Notes under the pieces: generated by a model
The model's database searches: none
Seen by the model: only the letters and a program-made list of their open reading frames with translations
Told to the model about the DNA's origin: nothing
From: an uncultured Clostridia bacterium
GTDB taxonomy: Bacteria; Bacillota; Clostridia; Oscillospirales; Oscillospiraceae
Length of the DNA stretch: 64,000 nt
Direction: 5' to 3'
Assembly: GCA_946531435.1 (NCBI GenBank)
Contig: CAMNAO010000001.1
Coordinates: forward strand, 172,039-236,038
Part shown: one piece after another, positions 51,395 to 61,332 of the stretch
Position numbering within the stretch: position 1 is the stretch's first letter
Layout: every line of letters starts with the position of its first letter
Program-made: the position numbers and the translations under genes

Positions 51395-52057
51395 CTATAC
51401 CAATGAGAATGCAAACTCCGCAATGGGGAAAAGGAAATCAAAGACGCCCTCCATAGCGCCGCTGATGAGCGATGAGGTCACCCCCGTCAAAGAGAGGATG
51501 AGCAGCAGAGGGACGCCGTACCGCTCATACCGCATGAGGGAGAAATAGGTCTTCCTGGGCAAGAGGGCAAACAGCACCTTGGAGCCGTCCAATGGCGGCA
51601 GGGGGATCATATTGAACACGGCGTAGCCCACGCTGATGTAGGCAGTGAGGGAAAGAAGCCGAAGAACATAGCCTCCAAAAAGGCTTCCCTGCAGGGCGCT
51701 GTAACAAAGTCCGTAAAGGAACAAAAAGACGCAGGTGATAAGAATATTGCAGGCGGGCCCCGCCAAAGCGGTGACTGCCATGAAGAGCCGGGGATTCTTG
51801 GACCGGGAGGCGTTTACCGGCACCGGCTTTGCCCAGCCGAAGTGGAACACCGCCAGCATCAGAAGACCCATGGGGTCCACGGAGCGCAGGGGGTTCAGCG
51901 TAAGTCTGCCCGCCCGTTTCGCGGTGTCATCCCCCATGGCGTAGGCCACAAGACCGTGGGCCAGCTCATGGAGGGTGATGCAGATGAGGGCCGGGATCAC
52001 GGACAGCAGAACGTCCAGGAGCCTGGTCCAGTCCAGGCCCCGCAGCACCGCGCCCAT
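51395..52057 (-). CDS. Site-2 protease family (M50) membrane metalloprotease
   Basis: The 220-residue membrane protein has the zinc site HELAH (30-34) and the third ligand in NMIPLPPLDGSK (about 147-158), the M50B pattern, with about six hydrophobic segments. These enzymes cut substrates within the membrane. In Firmicutes a gene of this kind usually precedes scpA, as here; its substrate is unknown. Its start overlaps the engB stop by one base. Confidence 0.92.
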   Translation of the reverse strand: MGAVLRGLDWTRLLDVLLSVIPALICITLHELAHGLVAYAMGDDTAKRAGRLTLNPLRSVDPMGLLMLAVFHFGWAKPVPVNASRSKNPRLFMAVTALAGPACNILITCVFLFLYGLCYSALQGSLFGGYVLRLLSLTAYISVGYAVFNMIPLPPLDGSKVLFALLPRKTYFSLMRYERYGVPLLLILSLTGVTSSLISGAMEGVFDFLFPIAEFAFSLV

Positions 52058-52644
52058 CAGAAGCTATCCCCGTCCAGGATCGCCATGAGCTGATCCTTTC
52101 CGGTCCCCTTCTCCGCGGAAAAGCGAATGAGGGGCACCTCCTCGGGAAGCGCCAGAGCCTCCCGCAATTCTCCGATCCGTTTCTCCCCCGCCGTGGGAGA
52201 GAGCTTGTCGCACTTGTTGGCCAGCACCACGAAGGGGCGGCCGGAGTTCAAAAACCAGTCCAGCATGGTCCGGTCATCCCGGTTGGGGTCCCGCCGGATA
52301 TCGATGATGACCACGCCCAGGGTGATAAACCCGCCGGCGAAGTAGGCCTCCATCAGTCTGCCCCAGCGGCGCCGTTCCGCATCCGGCACCTTGGCAAAGC
52401 CGTAGCCCGGAAGATCCGCAAAGTAGGCCTTCTGATCGATGCGAAAATAGTTCACATGGGCAGTCTTTCCCGGGGTGGCGCTGACCCGGGCAAAGCTCCT
52501 GCGGTTCAAAATACAGTTGATCACCGAGGATTTGCCCGCGTTGGAGCGCCCCGCAAAGGCGACCTGCGGCAGGCCATCCTTCAGAAAGCCCTCCGGCGCC
52601 ACCGCAGATTTGACGAATTCTACATTATGATAGTTGAGTTTCAC
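52057..52644 (-). CDS. ysxC: Ribosome-biogenesis GTPase YsxC/YihA (EngB)
   Basis: The 195-residue GTPase helps assemble the large ribosomal subunit. G1 is GRSNAGKSSV, G3 is DLPGYGFAKVP and G4 is NKCDKL. It starts with GTG at 52642-52644, overlapping the lon stop as GTGA. The lon-engB order is the standard Firmicutes one. Confidence 0.96.
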   Translation of the reverse strand: MKLNYHNVEFVKSAVAPEGFLKDGLPQVAFAGRSNAGKSSVINCILNRRSFARVSATPGKTAHVNYFRIDQKAYFADLPGYGFAKVPDAERRRWGRLMEAYFAGGFITLGVVIIDIRRDPNRDDRTMLDWFLNSGRPFVVLANKCDKLSPTAGEKRIGELREALALPEEVPLIRFSAEKGTGKDQLMAILDGDSF

Positions 52645-55067
52645 TTTGTTTCCGGCGCCGGTGCGGGCACCGCCTCCGTTTTCTGCGCCTTTAAAATGGG
52701 CAGTTCATTGATCTCCAACGCGGAGGTAAGGATGCTGTCCACATTCTCTGCCAGAATAAAATGGAGGCTGCGGCGCACCGTCTGGTCGATTTCATCCAGA
52801 TCGTGCTCATTCTCCGCTGGGATGATCACCGTATGCAGGCCGGAACGCAGCGCCGCCATGGTCTTTTCCTTGAGGCCGCCGATGGCCAGCACCCGCCCCG
52901 TCAAGGTGACCTCACCGGTCATGGCGATGCCGCCCCGCACCGGGATGCCGCTGAGGGCGGAAATCAGGGCCGTGGTAATGGAGATGCCGGCAGAGGGGCC
53001 ATCCTTGGGGACGGCGCCCTCGGGGAAGTGCAGATGGATATCGTTCTTCTTATAGAACTCGGGATCGATGCCCAGGGCTGAGGCACGGCTGCGGATATAG
53101 GAAAGTGCGGCGTGAGCCGACTCCTTCATAACGTCGCCCAGGTTGCCCGTCAGCTCCAGCTTGCCGCTGCCGGCAAGGGCGATGGCCTCCACCTCCAGCA
53201 CCTCGCCGCCGTAGGCGGTCCAGGCCAGACCGTTGACAATGCCGACGGCGCCGTGAGCGGCCACGGATTCGGGCTTGAACTTTCTCGTCCCCAGGATCTT
53301 CTCCACCTGGGAGGCGTTGACCCGGAGAGAGACGCACTCCCCGGAGGCGATTCTGGCCGCTGCCTTGCGGCAGAGGGCCCCCAGCTCCCGCTCCAGATTG
53401 CGGACGCCGGACTCCCTGGTATAGCCGGAAATAATCTCGCGGATGGCGTCCTTGGTCACCCGCAGCTGGTTGCCATTCAGACCGTGGTTCTTCCGCTGCT
53501 TCGGCAGAAGATACTTCACCGCGATGTGGAGCTTCTCCTCATCGGTATAGCTGGAGAGCTCAATGACCTCCATCCGGTCCAGAAGGGCAGGCGGAATGGT
53601 GGCGGTGGTGTTGGCTGTGGTAATGAACATGACCTCGCTGAGGTCAAAGGGAACCTCAAGATAGTGGTCCCGGAAGCTGTTGTTCTGCTCCGGATCCAGA
53701 GCCTCCAGAAGGGCGGAGGCCGGGTCGCCCCGGAAGTCATTGCCCAGCTTGTCGATCTCATCCAGAAGGAGCAGAGGATTCTTGCTGTGGGCCTGGTTGA
53801 TGGCGTACATGATCCGGCCGGGCATGGAGCCCACATAGGTCTTCCGGTGGCCACGGATCTCCGCCTCATCATGGATGCCGCCCAGGGACATACGGGCCAG
53901 CTTCCGGTTCGTCGCCTCCGCAATGCTGATGGCGATGGAGGTCTTGCCCACACCCGGGGGGCCCACGAAACACAGGATCGGCGCATTGATATCCGGCGCC
54001 AGCTTTTTTACGGAGAGGTACTCAATGATCCGCTCCTTCACCTTCTCCAGACCATAGTGGTCCCGTTCCAGGATCTTCCGGGCTTTTTCCAGATCGATGC
54101 GGTCATCGGTGCGCTCATTCCAGGGCAGCTCCAGGCAGGTATCCAGATAGGTGCGGATCACGGAGGCCTCGGCGGAGCCGAAGGGCTGACGGGAGAGCTT
54201 GTCCACTTCCTTCAGAAGCTTCTTCTCGATCTCCTCCGGCAGCTTCAGAGCCTGGATCCGGTCCCGGTACTCGCTGTCCTCATTGTCTTCCCCGGTCTCA
54301 CCCAGCTCGGAGCGAATGATCCTGAGCTGTTCCCGAAGGAAGTGGTCCCGATGGCTCTGGGACATCTCCTCCCGCATTTTGCGGCCGATGTCCTGCTGCA
54401 GACGCACCACCTCCAGCTCATGCTGAAGGATCTGAAGGACGCTGCGCAGGCGGGTGACGGGATCGAAGGTCTCCAGCACCGTCTGCTTCTGCTGGTAATA
54501 GGCGGCAAGCTCCTGCATGATGTGATCCGCCGCCTCGCCGGGCTTGCGCTTGCTGCGGGCGCCGGCCAGACCCACGGGGCTGATATTTCCCGTCAGCTCG
54601 GCGTACATTTCCAGCATGTCCATGGCCTGACGTACCAAGGCCTCCGTCTCCGGGCCGGGATCCTCCTCCACGATATCGACCCGGCGGAATTCGCCCACCG
54701 GGAAGTCGCCGGATTCATCCACGCTGAGAAGCTCTGCCCTGGCCAAGCCCTCCACCATGATGCTCATGCTGCCATCGGGCATACGGGCAAACTGGCGCAG
54801 AACGGCCACGGTGCCGACCCCATAGAGGTCATCGGCATCGGGATTATCCACCATCACATCCCGCTGGGTCACCAGCAGAATCTCTCTTTTCTTTGTGGGC
54901 CAGACGGCGTTCAGGGCGGCAATGGACCGCACCCGCTCCACATCGAAGGTCAGCACCATTCCGGGAAAAACCGTGATCCCCCGAAGGGCCATCAGCGGCC
55001 GCTTGTAGGTATCCTCCGAAATCATGCTGCTGTCTGCCGTTTCCGGCATATACTCTTTGCCAGGCAT
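52641..55067 (-). CDS. lon: ATP-dependent protease Lon
   Basis: The 808-residue protease degrades misfolded and regulatory proteins. An N-terminal substrate-binding domain (LMALRGITVFPGMVLTFDV) is followed by an AAA+ module with Walker A GPPGVGKTS and the arginine-rich HGSMPGRIM-type region. The protease domain has the catalytic dyad Ser692 (PKDGPSAG) and Lys735 (GGLKEKT). It follows clpX by 14 bp and has GGAG before the start. Confidence 0.97.
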   Translation of the reverse strand: MPGKEYMPETADSSMISEDTYKRPLMALRGITVFPGMVLTFDVERVRSIAALNAVWPTKKREILLVTQRDVMVDNPDADDLYGVGTVAVLRQFARMPDGSMSIMVEGLARAELLSVDESGDFPVGEFRRVDIVEEDPGPETEALVRQAMDMLEMYAELTGNISPVGLAGARSKRKPGEAADHIMQELAAYYQQKQTVLETFDPVTRLRSVLQILQHELEVVRLQQDIGRKMREEMSQSHRDHFLREQLRIIRSELGETGEDNEDSEYRDRIQALKLPEEIEKKLLKEVDKLSRQPFGSAEASVIRTYLDTCLELPWNERTDDRIDLEKARKILERDHYGLEKVKERIIEYLSVKKLAPDINAPILCFVGPPGVGKTSIAISIAEATNRKLARMSLGGIHDEAEIRGHRKTYVGSMPGRIMYAINQAHSKNPLLLLDEIDKLGNDFRGDPASALLEALDPEQNNSFRDHYLEVPFDLSEVMFITTANTTATIPPALLDRMEVIELSSYTDEEKLHIAVKYLLPKQRKNHGLNGNQLRVTKDAIREIISGYTRESGVRNLERELGALCRKAAARIASGECVSLRVNASQVEKILGTRKFKPESVAAHGAVGIVNGLAWTAYGGEVLEVEAIALAGSGKLELTGNLGDVMKESAHAALSYIRSRASALGIDPEFYKKNDIHLHFPEGAVPKDGPSAGISITTALISALSGIPVRGGIAMTGEVTLTGRVLAIGGLKEKTMAALRSGLHTVIIPAENEHDLDEIDQTVRRSLHFILAENVDSILTSALEINELPILKAQKTEAVPAPAPETK

Positions 55068-55081
55068 GGCACTCTCCTCAC

Positions 55082-56353
55082 TCAGGAAATATCTTTCATC
55101 AAAGTCTCGCCCCGCAGAACGGTTCTGGGGGCCGCACCGTTTTCAACACAGTCGCGGGTGATGATGACCTTTTCGATCCGGTCATCCGAGGGCACGGAGT
55201 ACATGATCTTGGTCATGACCCCCTCCATGACGCTTCTGAGGCCCCGGGCGCCGATATCCATCTCGATGGCCTTGTCGGCCAGGGCGGCGATGGCGTCCTC
55301 CTCAAAGCTGAGATCCACCCGGTCATAGCTCATCAGCGCTTTATACTGGCGCGTAAGAGCGTTTTTGGGCTCCGTCAGAATCCGGACCAGCTCCTCCCGG
55401 CCCAGGGCGTTCAGTGCCGTCAGCACGGGAAGTCGGCCCACCAGCTCCGGAATGAGGCCGAATTTCAGGAGGTCGTGGGCCTGCACGTTCTGCAGGATCT
55501 CACTGACGTCCCGATCCTCCTTGCTGTGGATCTCGGCGCCGAAGCCGATGACCTTATTGTTCATCCGCTTCTCGATGATCTTATCCAGGCCGTCAAAGGC
55601 GCCGCCGCAGATGAACAGGATATTGGAGGTGTCGATGCTGATGAACTCCTGCTGGGGGTGCTTGCGCCCGCCCTGGGGCGGCACATTGGCCACCGTCCCC
55701 TCCACGATCTTCAGAAGGGCCTGCTGTACGCCCTCGCCGGAGACGTCCCGGGTAATGGAGGTGTTTTCACTCTTGCGGGCGATTTTGTCGATCTCATCCA
55801 CGTAGATGATGCCCTTCTGGGCGGCCTCCACATCGTAATCCGCCGCCTGGATGAGACGCAGAAGGATATTCTCCACGTCCTCGCCCACATAGCCGGCCTC
55901 GGTCAGGGTGGTGGCGTCGGCAATGGCAAAGGGCACATCCAGAAGCTTGGCCAGGGTCTGGGCAAAAAGGGTCTTGCCGCTGCCCGTGGGGCCGATAAGA
56001 AGCACATTGCTCTTCTGCAGCTCCACATCGTCGTTGGCCTGGTAGAAGATGCGCTTATAGTGATTATATACAGCTACAGAGAGGACGATTTTCGCCCTCT
56101 CCTGGCCGATGATATATTCATCTAAAACCGCCTTGATTTCCGGCGGCTTGGGGAGCCGCTTATTGACCTGCTTGCGCTTTGCGTCATAAGCGGGCTCCGC
56201 CGTTGCGTGAAAGTCCTCGCCCAGAATGCTGTTGCAGAGGGCGACGCACTCATTGCAGATATACGCGCTGTGTCCGGCGATGATCCGGTCCACCTGATCC
56301 TGCCGCTTGCCGCAGAAGCTGCAGCGGACGGCACGGTCTTCACTTTTCGCCAT
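55082..56353 (-). CDS. clpX: ClpX, ATPase of the ClpXP protease
   Basis: The 423-residue unfoldase feeds substrates to ClpP. Its N-terminal zinc finger uses CSFCGK and CNECVALC. Walker A is [15 protein letters not shown], Walker B is [10 protein letters not shown], and the GYVGEDVE pore loop is present. [13 protein letters not shown] carries the ClpP-contact region. It lies 34 bp after clpP in the same operon. Confidence 0.98.
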   Translation of the reverse strand: MAKSEDRAVRCSFCGKRQDQVDRIIAGHSAYICNECVALCNSILGEDFHATAEPAYDAKRKQVNKRLPKPPEIKAVLDEYIIGQERAKIVLSVAVYNHYKRIFYQANDDVELQKSNVLLIGPTGSGKTLFAQTLAKLLDVPFAIADATTLTEAGYVGEDVENILLRLIQAADYDVEAAQKGIIYVDEIDKIARKSENTSITRDVSGEGVQQALLKIVEGTVANVPPQGGRKHPQQEFISIDTSNILFICGGAFDGLDKIIEKRMNNKVIGFGAEIHSKEDRDVSEILQNVQAHDLLKFGLIPELVGRLPVLTALNALGREELVRILTEPKNALTRQYKALMSYDRVDLSFEEDAIAALADKAIEMDIGARGLRSVMEGVMTKIMYSVPSDDRIEKVIITRDCVENGAAPRTVLRGETLMKDIS

Positions 56354-56387
56354 AGGGCTACCTCTTTTGCTTAGGATTCGGATAAAT

Positions 56388-56969
56388 TCAGCGCTTGGTG
56401 ATCACCTTGTCGATGAGGCCGAACTCCAGCGCCTCCTGGGCGGACATGAAATTGTCCCGCTCAGTGGCGTCACGGATGACCTCGATGGACTTGCCGGTGT
56501 TCTGCGCCAGAATGGAATTCAGGTTATCCTTGATGCGAAGAATGTTCTGGGCATGGATGCTGATATCCGTAGCCTGGCCCTGGAATCCGCCGGAGGGCTG
56601 ATGAATCATGATCTCGGAATTGGGCAGGCTGAGACGCTTGCCCTTGGCCCCGGAGGACAGCAGGAAGGCGCCCATGCTGGCCGCAAGGCCGATGCAGATG
56701 GTGGAGACATCCGGCTTGATATACTGCATGGTATCATAGATCGCCATGCCCGCCGTGACGGAGCCGCCGGGGCTGTTGATATAGAACTGGATGTCCTTGT
56801 CCGGGTCCTGGGCCTCAAGATACAGAAGCTGGGCCACCACAAGGCTGGCGGTGGTGTCATTGACCTCCTCACCCAGAAGGATGATGCGGTCCTCCAAAAG
56901 CCGGGAGAAGATATCGTAGGAACGCTCTCCCCTGCTGGTCTGCTCAACCACATACGGTACTAAACTCAT
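56388..56969 (-). CDS. clpP: ClpP protease subunit
   Basis: The 193-residue serine protease forms a two-ring chamber with ClpX. The triad is Ser98 (GLAASMGAF), His123 ([10 protein letters not shown]) and Asp172 (TERDNFMSA). AGGAGGT stands before the start. It lies 65 bp after tig. Confidence 0.98.
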   Translation of the reverse strand: MSLVPYVVEQTSRGERSYDIFSRLLEDRIILLGEEVNDTTASLVVAQLLYLEAQDPDKDIQFYINSPGGSVTAGMAIYDTMQYIKPDVSTICIGLAASMGAFLLSSGAKGKRLSLPNSEIMIHQPSGGFQGQATDISIHAQNILRIKDNLNSILAQNTGKSIEVIRDATERDNFMSAQEALEFGLIDKVITKR

Positions 56970-57034
56970 GAATCATGACCTCCTGTCAGTAAACGAAATT
57001 GCGATGAAAAAATTGTAACCACCCGGTCAGCGGA

Positions 57035-58369
57035 TTATTCCGCTTTGGGCTCCTCCCGGGTCTCTTCCTCAGGCTTGGACTCCACGGGAGCGGTGGGAAC
57101 GGCGAGGCCGACCACAAAGTCCTCGGCCAGCTTGCGCTTCAGATCCTCGGAGATGGCGTCAAGGGTGACGTACTTCTTCACGTCCTCCACCTCCATCTTG
57201 TACTGGTCGGCGATAGACTTGTACTCCTCCTCGATGGCCTCTTCGGTGGGCGCAAGGTTCTCATTTTCGGCCACCTTCTCCAGGGCCAGATCAACCTTCA
57301 CGCTGCCGGCGGCAGAGGGACGAATGGTCTTCTTGAACTCCTCCAGCGTGGTGCCCATGAACTGCAGATACATATCCATGGAAAGGCCCTGGGCCTGCAG
57401 GTTGGAGGCATAGTTGTTGATATAGTTGTCCACCCGCTCATCCACCATGACCTCGGGGATCTCGCCAGCGGCGTTTGCGGCAATCTTCTCCAGAACGGCG
57501 CTGCGGAACTCGGTATCGGCACGGGTCTCCTTGGCCTTCTTCAGCTCCTCCCGCAGGTTGTTCTTATACTCCTCCAGCGTATCGAACTCAGAGACGTCCT
57601 TGGCAAACTCATCGTCCAGCTCGGGCAGCTGCTTCTCCTGGACGGAGGCAACCTTCACATGGAAGACGGCGTCCTTGCCGGCCACCTCATTGCTGTGATA
57701 CTCATCGGGGAACTTGACGTTGATGTCCTTCTCCTCACCGGCGGACAGGCCCACGACCTGATCCTCAAAGCCGGGGATGAAGGAGCCGGAGCCCAGCTCC
57801 AGATTGTAGGAATCGGAGGTGCCGCCCTCGAAGGCGACGCCGTCGATGGTGCCGGCGTAAGCGATGTCCACGGTATCCCCCAGAGCGGCGGGACGGTCCA
57901 CATCCACCATACGGGCGTTACGCTGACGGACGGAATTGACTTCCTTCTCCAGCTCTTCCTCGGTGACCTCGGTATTGGCCTTGGGAGCCTCGATGCCCTT
58001 GTACTCGCCCAGAGTGATCTCGGGATAGAGGGTAAGGAGGAAGCTGATCCAGGCGCTCTTGTCATCGTTGACATTGAAGTTGCTGATGGCGGGATTGCCG
58101 ACGGTGCGCAGCCCGTTGTCCTTGGTGGCCTCCGTCAGGGCCTCGGGAGCGATCTCCTCAATGGCGTCCTCATAAAAGATGGACTCGCCATACATGCTTT
58201 CAATGAGCTTGCGGGGGGCCTTGCCCTTCCGCCAGCCGGGAACGGTGATCCGTCCGCGCTGCTTCACATAGGCCTTATTGATGGCCGTATTGAACTCCTG
58301 GGCGTCGATCTCCACCTTGATCTCAATCTGAGTATCGTTATTCTTTTTCTCTGAGCTTAGTACCTTCAC
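57035..58369 (-). CDS. tig: Trigger factor chaperone
   Basis: Trigger factor binds nascent chains at the ribosome exit and has peptidyl-prolyl isomerase activity. The 444-residue protein has the N-terminal ribosome-binding domain with VPGWRKGKAPRKLIESMYG, in which the usual GFRxGKxP signature reads GWRKGKAP. The FKBP-like domain (GDTVDIAYAGTIDGVAFEGG, about 165-245) and a long helical C-domain follow. I start it at the GTG at 58367-58369, five bases after GGAGGAAC, rather than the TTG at 58384, which overlaps that site. Confidence 0.95.
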   Translation of the reverse strand: MKVLSSEKKNNDTQIEIKVEIDAQEFNTAINKAYVKQRGRITVPGWRKGKAPRKLIESMYGESIFYEDAIEEIAPEALTEATKDNGLRTVGNPAISNFNVNDDKSAWISFLLTLYPEITLGEYKGIEAPKANTEVTEEELEKEVNSVRQRNARMVDVDRPAALGDTVDIAYAGTIDGVAFEGGTSDSYNLELGSGSFIPGFEDQVVGLSAGEEKDINVKFPDEYHSNEVAGKDAVFHVKVASVQEKQLPELDDEFAKDVSEFDTLEEYKNNLREELKKAKETRADTEFRSAVLEKIAANAAGEIPEVMVDERVDNYINNYASNLQAQGLSMDMYLQFMGTTLEEFKKTIRPSAAGSVKVDLALEKVAENENLAPTEEAIEEEYKSIADQYKMEVEDVKKYVTLDAISEDLKRKLAEDFVVGLAVPTAPVESKPEEETREEPKAE

Positions 58370-58444
58370 AACAAGTTCCTCCAAACTTTCTATTGCGTAC
58401 GACCTATTGATCTGATTTATTCTTATATAGTCATAGGCCTGAAA

Positions 58445-58473
58445 ATTATAGCACAGCTTTTTCCAATATGCAA
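58445..58473 (-). promoter_or_regulatory. Promoter of the tig-clpP-clpX-lon array
   Basis: Minus-strand TTGCAT (58468-58473) and consensus TATAAT (58445-58450) are spaced 17 bp apart. No CIRCE or CtsR site was seen in the leader. Confidence 0.75.
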
Positions 58474-58488
58474 ATGGATTTTACGGTT

Positions 58489-59199
58489 TTAGCAGGGCAC
58501 AATCTTTATACTTTCACAGGGTTCGATCAGCCTGGGCGTAAAGTCCATCAGATCCGAGGCAATCAGCCGGAACTCGATGCCCTTATATTCCCCCACAAAG
58601 GCGTTGTGGGAGCCCATACGGTGGATGTGCCCGTACCAGCAGCGGCGCACCCCGTAATCCTTCATGAGCTCGATGAGCTGGGTAAACTCCGCCGCCTTGG
58701 TCTTGGGCGGATAGTGTAAAAAGCAGAGCTTCTCCCCCTCTCCGGCGGCTTTGAGGGACATTTCCAGCCGCATAAGCTCCCTTCGCATGATCTTGGCGTC
58801 ATGGTTCGCGGCCTCCGGGTCTGCCAGCATCCAGCCCCGGGTGCCGCAGATCCACGCACCCTCCGCCGGAAAGGCGTTGTTATGGAGCACCCGGATGGTG
58901 GTGATGTCGTTTTTCTGAAAAAAGGCCTGGATCTTGGCGGCGGTGTTCCACCAGTAATCGTGGTTGCCCTTGAGGATGATCTTGCTTCCGGGCAGGCTGT
59001 CAATGAAGCGGAAGTCCTCCAGACTCTCCTCCAGGCTCATGCCCCAGGAGCTGTCCCCCGCCAGAACGCAGGTATCTTCCGCCTTCAGGAGGGAGAAGCC
59101 CTTTCGGATCCTCTCCACGTAGCCCTCCCAGCCGGGGAAGACGTCCATTTTTTTATCGGAATTCAAGCTGAGGTGCAGATCCCCGATCACATAGAGCAT
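58489..59199 (-). CDS. Metallophosphoesterase
   Basis: The 236-residue protein has the calcineurin-like phosphoesterase motifs in order: GDLHLS (about 5-10), GDSSWG, KGNHDYWW, CFLHYPP and GHIH. These residues hold two metal ions. Such proteins hydrolyse phosphomonoesters or phosphodiesters; the substrate is not evident. The ATG at 59199 is seven bases after GGAGG; a longer in-frame version lacks support. It may read through into tig. Confidence 0.9.
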   Translation of the reverse strand: MLYVIGDLHLSLNSDKKMDVFPGWEGYVERIRKGFSLLKAEDTCVLAGDSSWGMSLEESLEDFRFIDSLPGSKIILKGNHDYWWNTAAKIQAFFQKNDITTIRVLHNNAFPAEGAWICGTRGWMLADPEAANHDAKIMRRELMRLEMSLKAAGEGEKLCFLHYPPKTKAAEFTQLIELMKDYGVRRCWYGHIHRMGSHNAFVGEYKGIEFRLIASDLMDFTPRLIEPCESIKIVPC

Positions 59200-59289
59200 A
59201 AATCGCCTCCCCGGAATATTCCCATGGCGCCGGGTCAAAATAAGGCTGCCGGGTTCCCCGCGGCGCCAATGAGAAAGGATGAATGAAAA

Positions 59290-59463
59290 ATGGAAAAGAA
59301 TACCGCAAACGTTGTCAGCTGCGAAGTGGAAAGCTGCAAATACCACGGCTTCGACTGCAAATGCCATGCCGACGGCATCACCGTGGAGTCCCCCGCCGCC
59401 CTCCGGAAGGGCGAGACCTTCTGCGGGACCTTTGCCCCCCGCAGCGCCTTCGGCGAAAAGTAA
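59290..59463 (+). CDS. DUF1540 small cysteine-rich protein
   Basis: A 57-residue protein begins MEKNTANVVSCEVESCKYHG and has the DUF1540 spacing of cysteines: SCEVESC, DCKCHA and ETFCGTF. The cysteines probably bind a metal such as zinc. AAAGG stands 13 bases before the ATG. It is small and easily missed but its codons and motif are convincing. Function is unknown; such proteins occur widely in spore-forming Clostridia. Confidence 0.8.
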   Translation: MEKNTANVVSCEVESCKYHGFDCKCHADGITVESPAALRKGETFCGTFAPRSAFGEK

Positions 59464-59507
59464 GAATCCAATCCGATTCGCCGGAAAAGACCTTTCCGTT
59501 ATCCGGA

Positions 59508-59775
59508 GACGGGCGGGGCAAGCGCAGTGCGCTCTTCCGCCCGTCCCTACTTTTATGTAATAGTTTAACTATTCTTTTGGAGAAGGAACGGATTCCGACT
59601 CGCTAAGAGCCGCCGCTTTGCGGCGGTTGCTCGCATGGATGTTCGCCTGCGGGCTCACATGCCACGTCGCTGCGCTCCTCGCAATGACATACAGATTAGG
59701 GTTGCTGCTGCAACTATCGAAAATCCTCTGTCATTCCGAGACCAGTCCGAAGACTGGTCGTGGGAATCCGTATCC
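59508..59775. repeat. Stacked REP-type hairpin repeats
   Basis: This non-coding gap holds at least three palindromic units: GACGGGCGG/CCGCCCGTC (59508-59545) enclosing GCGC-AGT-GCGC; CCGCCGC-TTT-GCGGCGG (59610-59626), followed by a GTCGCTGCGCTCCTCGCAATGAC tract split here as GTCGCTGCG and CTCCTCGCAATGAC; and ATTCC...ACCAGTC-CGAA-GACTGGT...GGAAT (59733-59767). From memory, similar hairpins are scattered in Clostridia genomes. Confidence 0.5.
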
Positions 59776-59847
59776 CCGTCCATTTTAAAAGATAGAGTTT
59801 TAAGTGTTACAGAGTACTACATAGCCGATGGATGCAGCACGCAAAAA

Positions 59848-61323
59848 CTATTTCAAGAAATCCAGGACCGCGGACTCCATCTTTTGGGGCTCACAGCTTT
59901 CCGTAAAGCGGACACGGGCGTTCTTCAGCGCCGCGATGGGCTCCGGCGGGCGGACCCCGGTTCTCTCCTCCAGGGCGGCAATGGCCTCCATGCCCTCCCG
60001 CTCCCGGTCATCGCCCAGGGCCCGGAGGACCGCATGGGAGAACTTGTAGGGGCTGGCGGTGGAGACCACCACCATGGGCACGCCCTCCCGCTTTCTCCGG
60101 CGGGCGGCGGCCGACGCCACGGCGGTGTGGGGATCGATCAGCATCCTCTCCTCCTCCCAGAGGCCTCGGATGGCGGCAAAGGTCCCCTCCTCGGTCACGC
60201 TCTCGGCGGCGAACACCCTCCGGAGCTTCTCCATGAGGGCGGGATCCGCGGTATAGCGCCCCTCTCGGCCCAGCTTCTCCATATAGTCCCGGGTGAGGCC
60301 GTCGTCCTTGCCGGAAAGCCAGAAGAGCAGCCGCTCCAGGTTGCTGGAGATCAAAATATCCATGGAGGGAGAGCTGGTGAGACGGAAGGGCCGCAGCCGG
60401 TTATAGACGCCGGTGTCGATGAACTCCGTCAGCACGTCGTTCCGGTTGGAGGCACAGACGAGGCGCCCCACGGGAAGGCCCATCTGAAGGGCATACCAGC
60501 CCGCCAGAATATCACCGAAGTTGCCGGTGGGCACTGTGAAATCCACGGGGTCCCCCAGCTTCATCTCTCCACACTCCGCAAGGCGGAGATAGCTCCATAC
60601 ATAGTAGACGATCTGGGGCAGAAGGCGGCCCCAGTTGATGGAGTTTGCGGAGGACAGGGCAAAGCCCGCCCGAGAAAGGCTCTCATTCAGGGCGGCATCC
60701 CCGAAGATGCGCTTCACGCCGCTCTGGGCGTCGTCAAAGTTGCCCTTCACCGCCATGACGTTTACATTTTCACCAATCTGGGAGACCATCTGCAGCTTCT
60801 GGATGTCCGACACCCCGTTTTCCGGGTAGAACACCATGATCCGGGTGCCGGGCACGTCCCGGAAGCCCTCCAGGGCGGCCTTGCCGGTATCGCCGGAGGT
60901 GGCCACCAGGATGGAGACCGTCTTCGTCTCCCCGCACTTGCGGATGGAGGCGGAGAGCAGATAGGGCAGGATCTGCAGCGCCATATCCTTGAAGGCGCAG
61001 GTGGGGCCATGCCACAGCTCCAGATAGCTCTCCTGCCTCCCCCGGCGAAGGGGGGCGGTGTTCAGGGAATCAAAGCGCCCGGGGCCGTAGGCCGCCTGGG
61101 TGTATTCCCGCAGCTCCTCCTTGGTGAAATCCGGGAGGTAGCGGCCCATAATCTCCGCCGCCAGCGCCGGATAAGTGAGGGGCAGCAGCTTCTCAAGCTC
61201 CCCCTCCCCAAAGGTGGGGATCGTCTCCGGCACAAAAAGCCCCCCATCGGGGCTGAGGCCCCTGACAATGGCCTCGGCGGCGGATACTCTGCGGCTAAAG
61301 TCCCTTGTACTGATGTACTCCAT
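59848..61323 (-). CDS. thrC: Threonine synthase
   Basis: ThrC converts O-phosphohomoserine to threonine with PLP. The 491-residue protein has GPTCAFKDMALQ with PLP-binding Lys112, VATSGDTGKAALEGFRD (phosphate loop) and VPTGNFGDILAGWYAL, the long-form threonine synthase pattern. It is the last gene of the lepB-rbgA-rnhB-yraN group and probably co-transcribed, 9 bp after yraN. No other threonine gene is nearby. Confidence 0.96.
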   Translation of the reverse strand: MEYISTRDFSRRVSAAEAIVRGLSPDGGLFVPETIPTFGEGELEKLLPLTYPALAAEIMGRYLPDFTKEELREYTQAAYGPGRFDSLNTAPLRRGRQESYLELWHGPTCAFKDMALQILPYLLSASIRKCGETKTVSILVATSGDTGKAALEGFRDVPGTRIMVFYPENGVSDIQKLQMVSQIGENVNVMAVKGNFDDAQSGVKRIFGDAALNESLSRAGFALSSANSINWGRLLPQIVYYVWSYLRLAECGEMKLGDPVDFTVPTGNFGDILAGWYALQMGLPVGRLVCASNRNDVLTEFIDTGVYNRLRPFRLTSSPSMDILISSNLERLLFWLSGKDDGLTRDYMEKLGREGRYTADPALMEKLRRVFAAESVTEEGTFAAIRGLWEEERMLIDPHTAVASAAARRRKREGVPMVVVSTASPYKFSHAVLRALGDDREREGMEAIAALEERTGVRPPEPIAALKNARVRFTESCEPQKMESAVLDFLK

Positions 61324-61332
61324 GTCTCTCTC

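Noticed and set aside
53112..55328. Long plus-strand frame opposite lon
   Set aside because: Antisense shadow of lon; no start signal and no family likeness.
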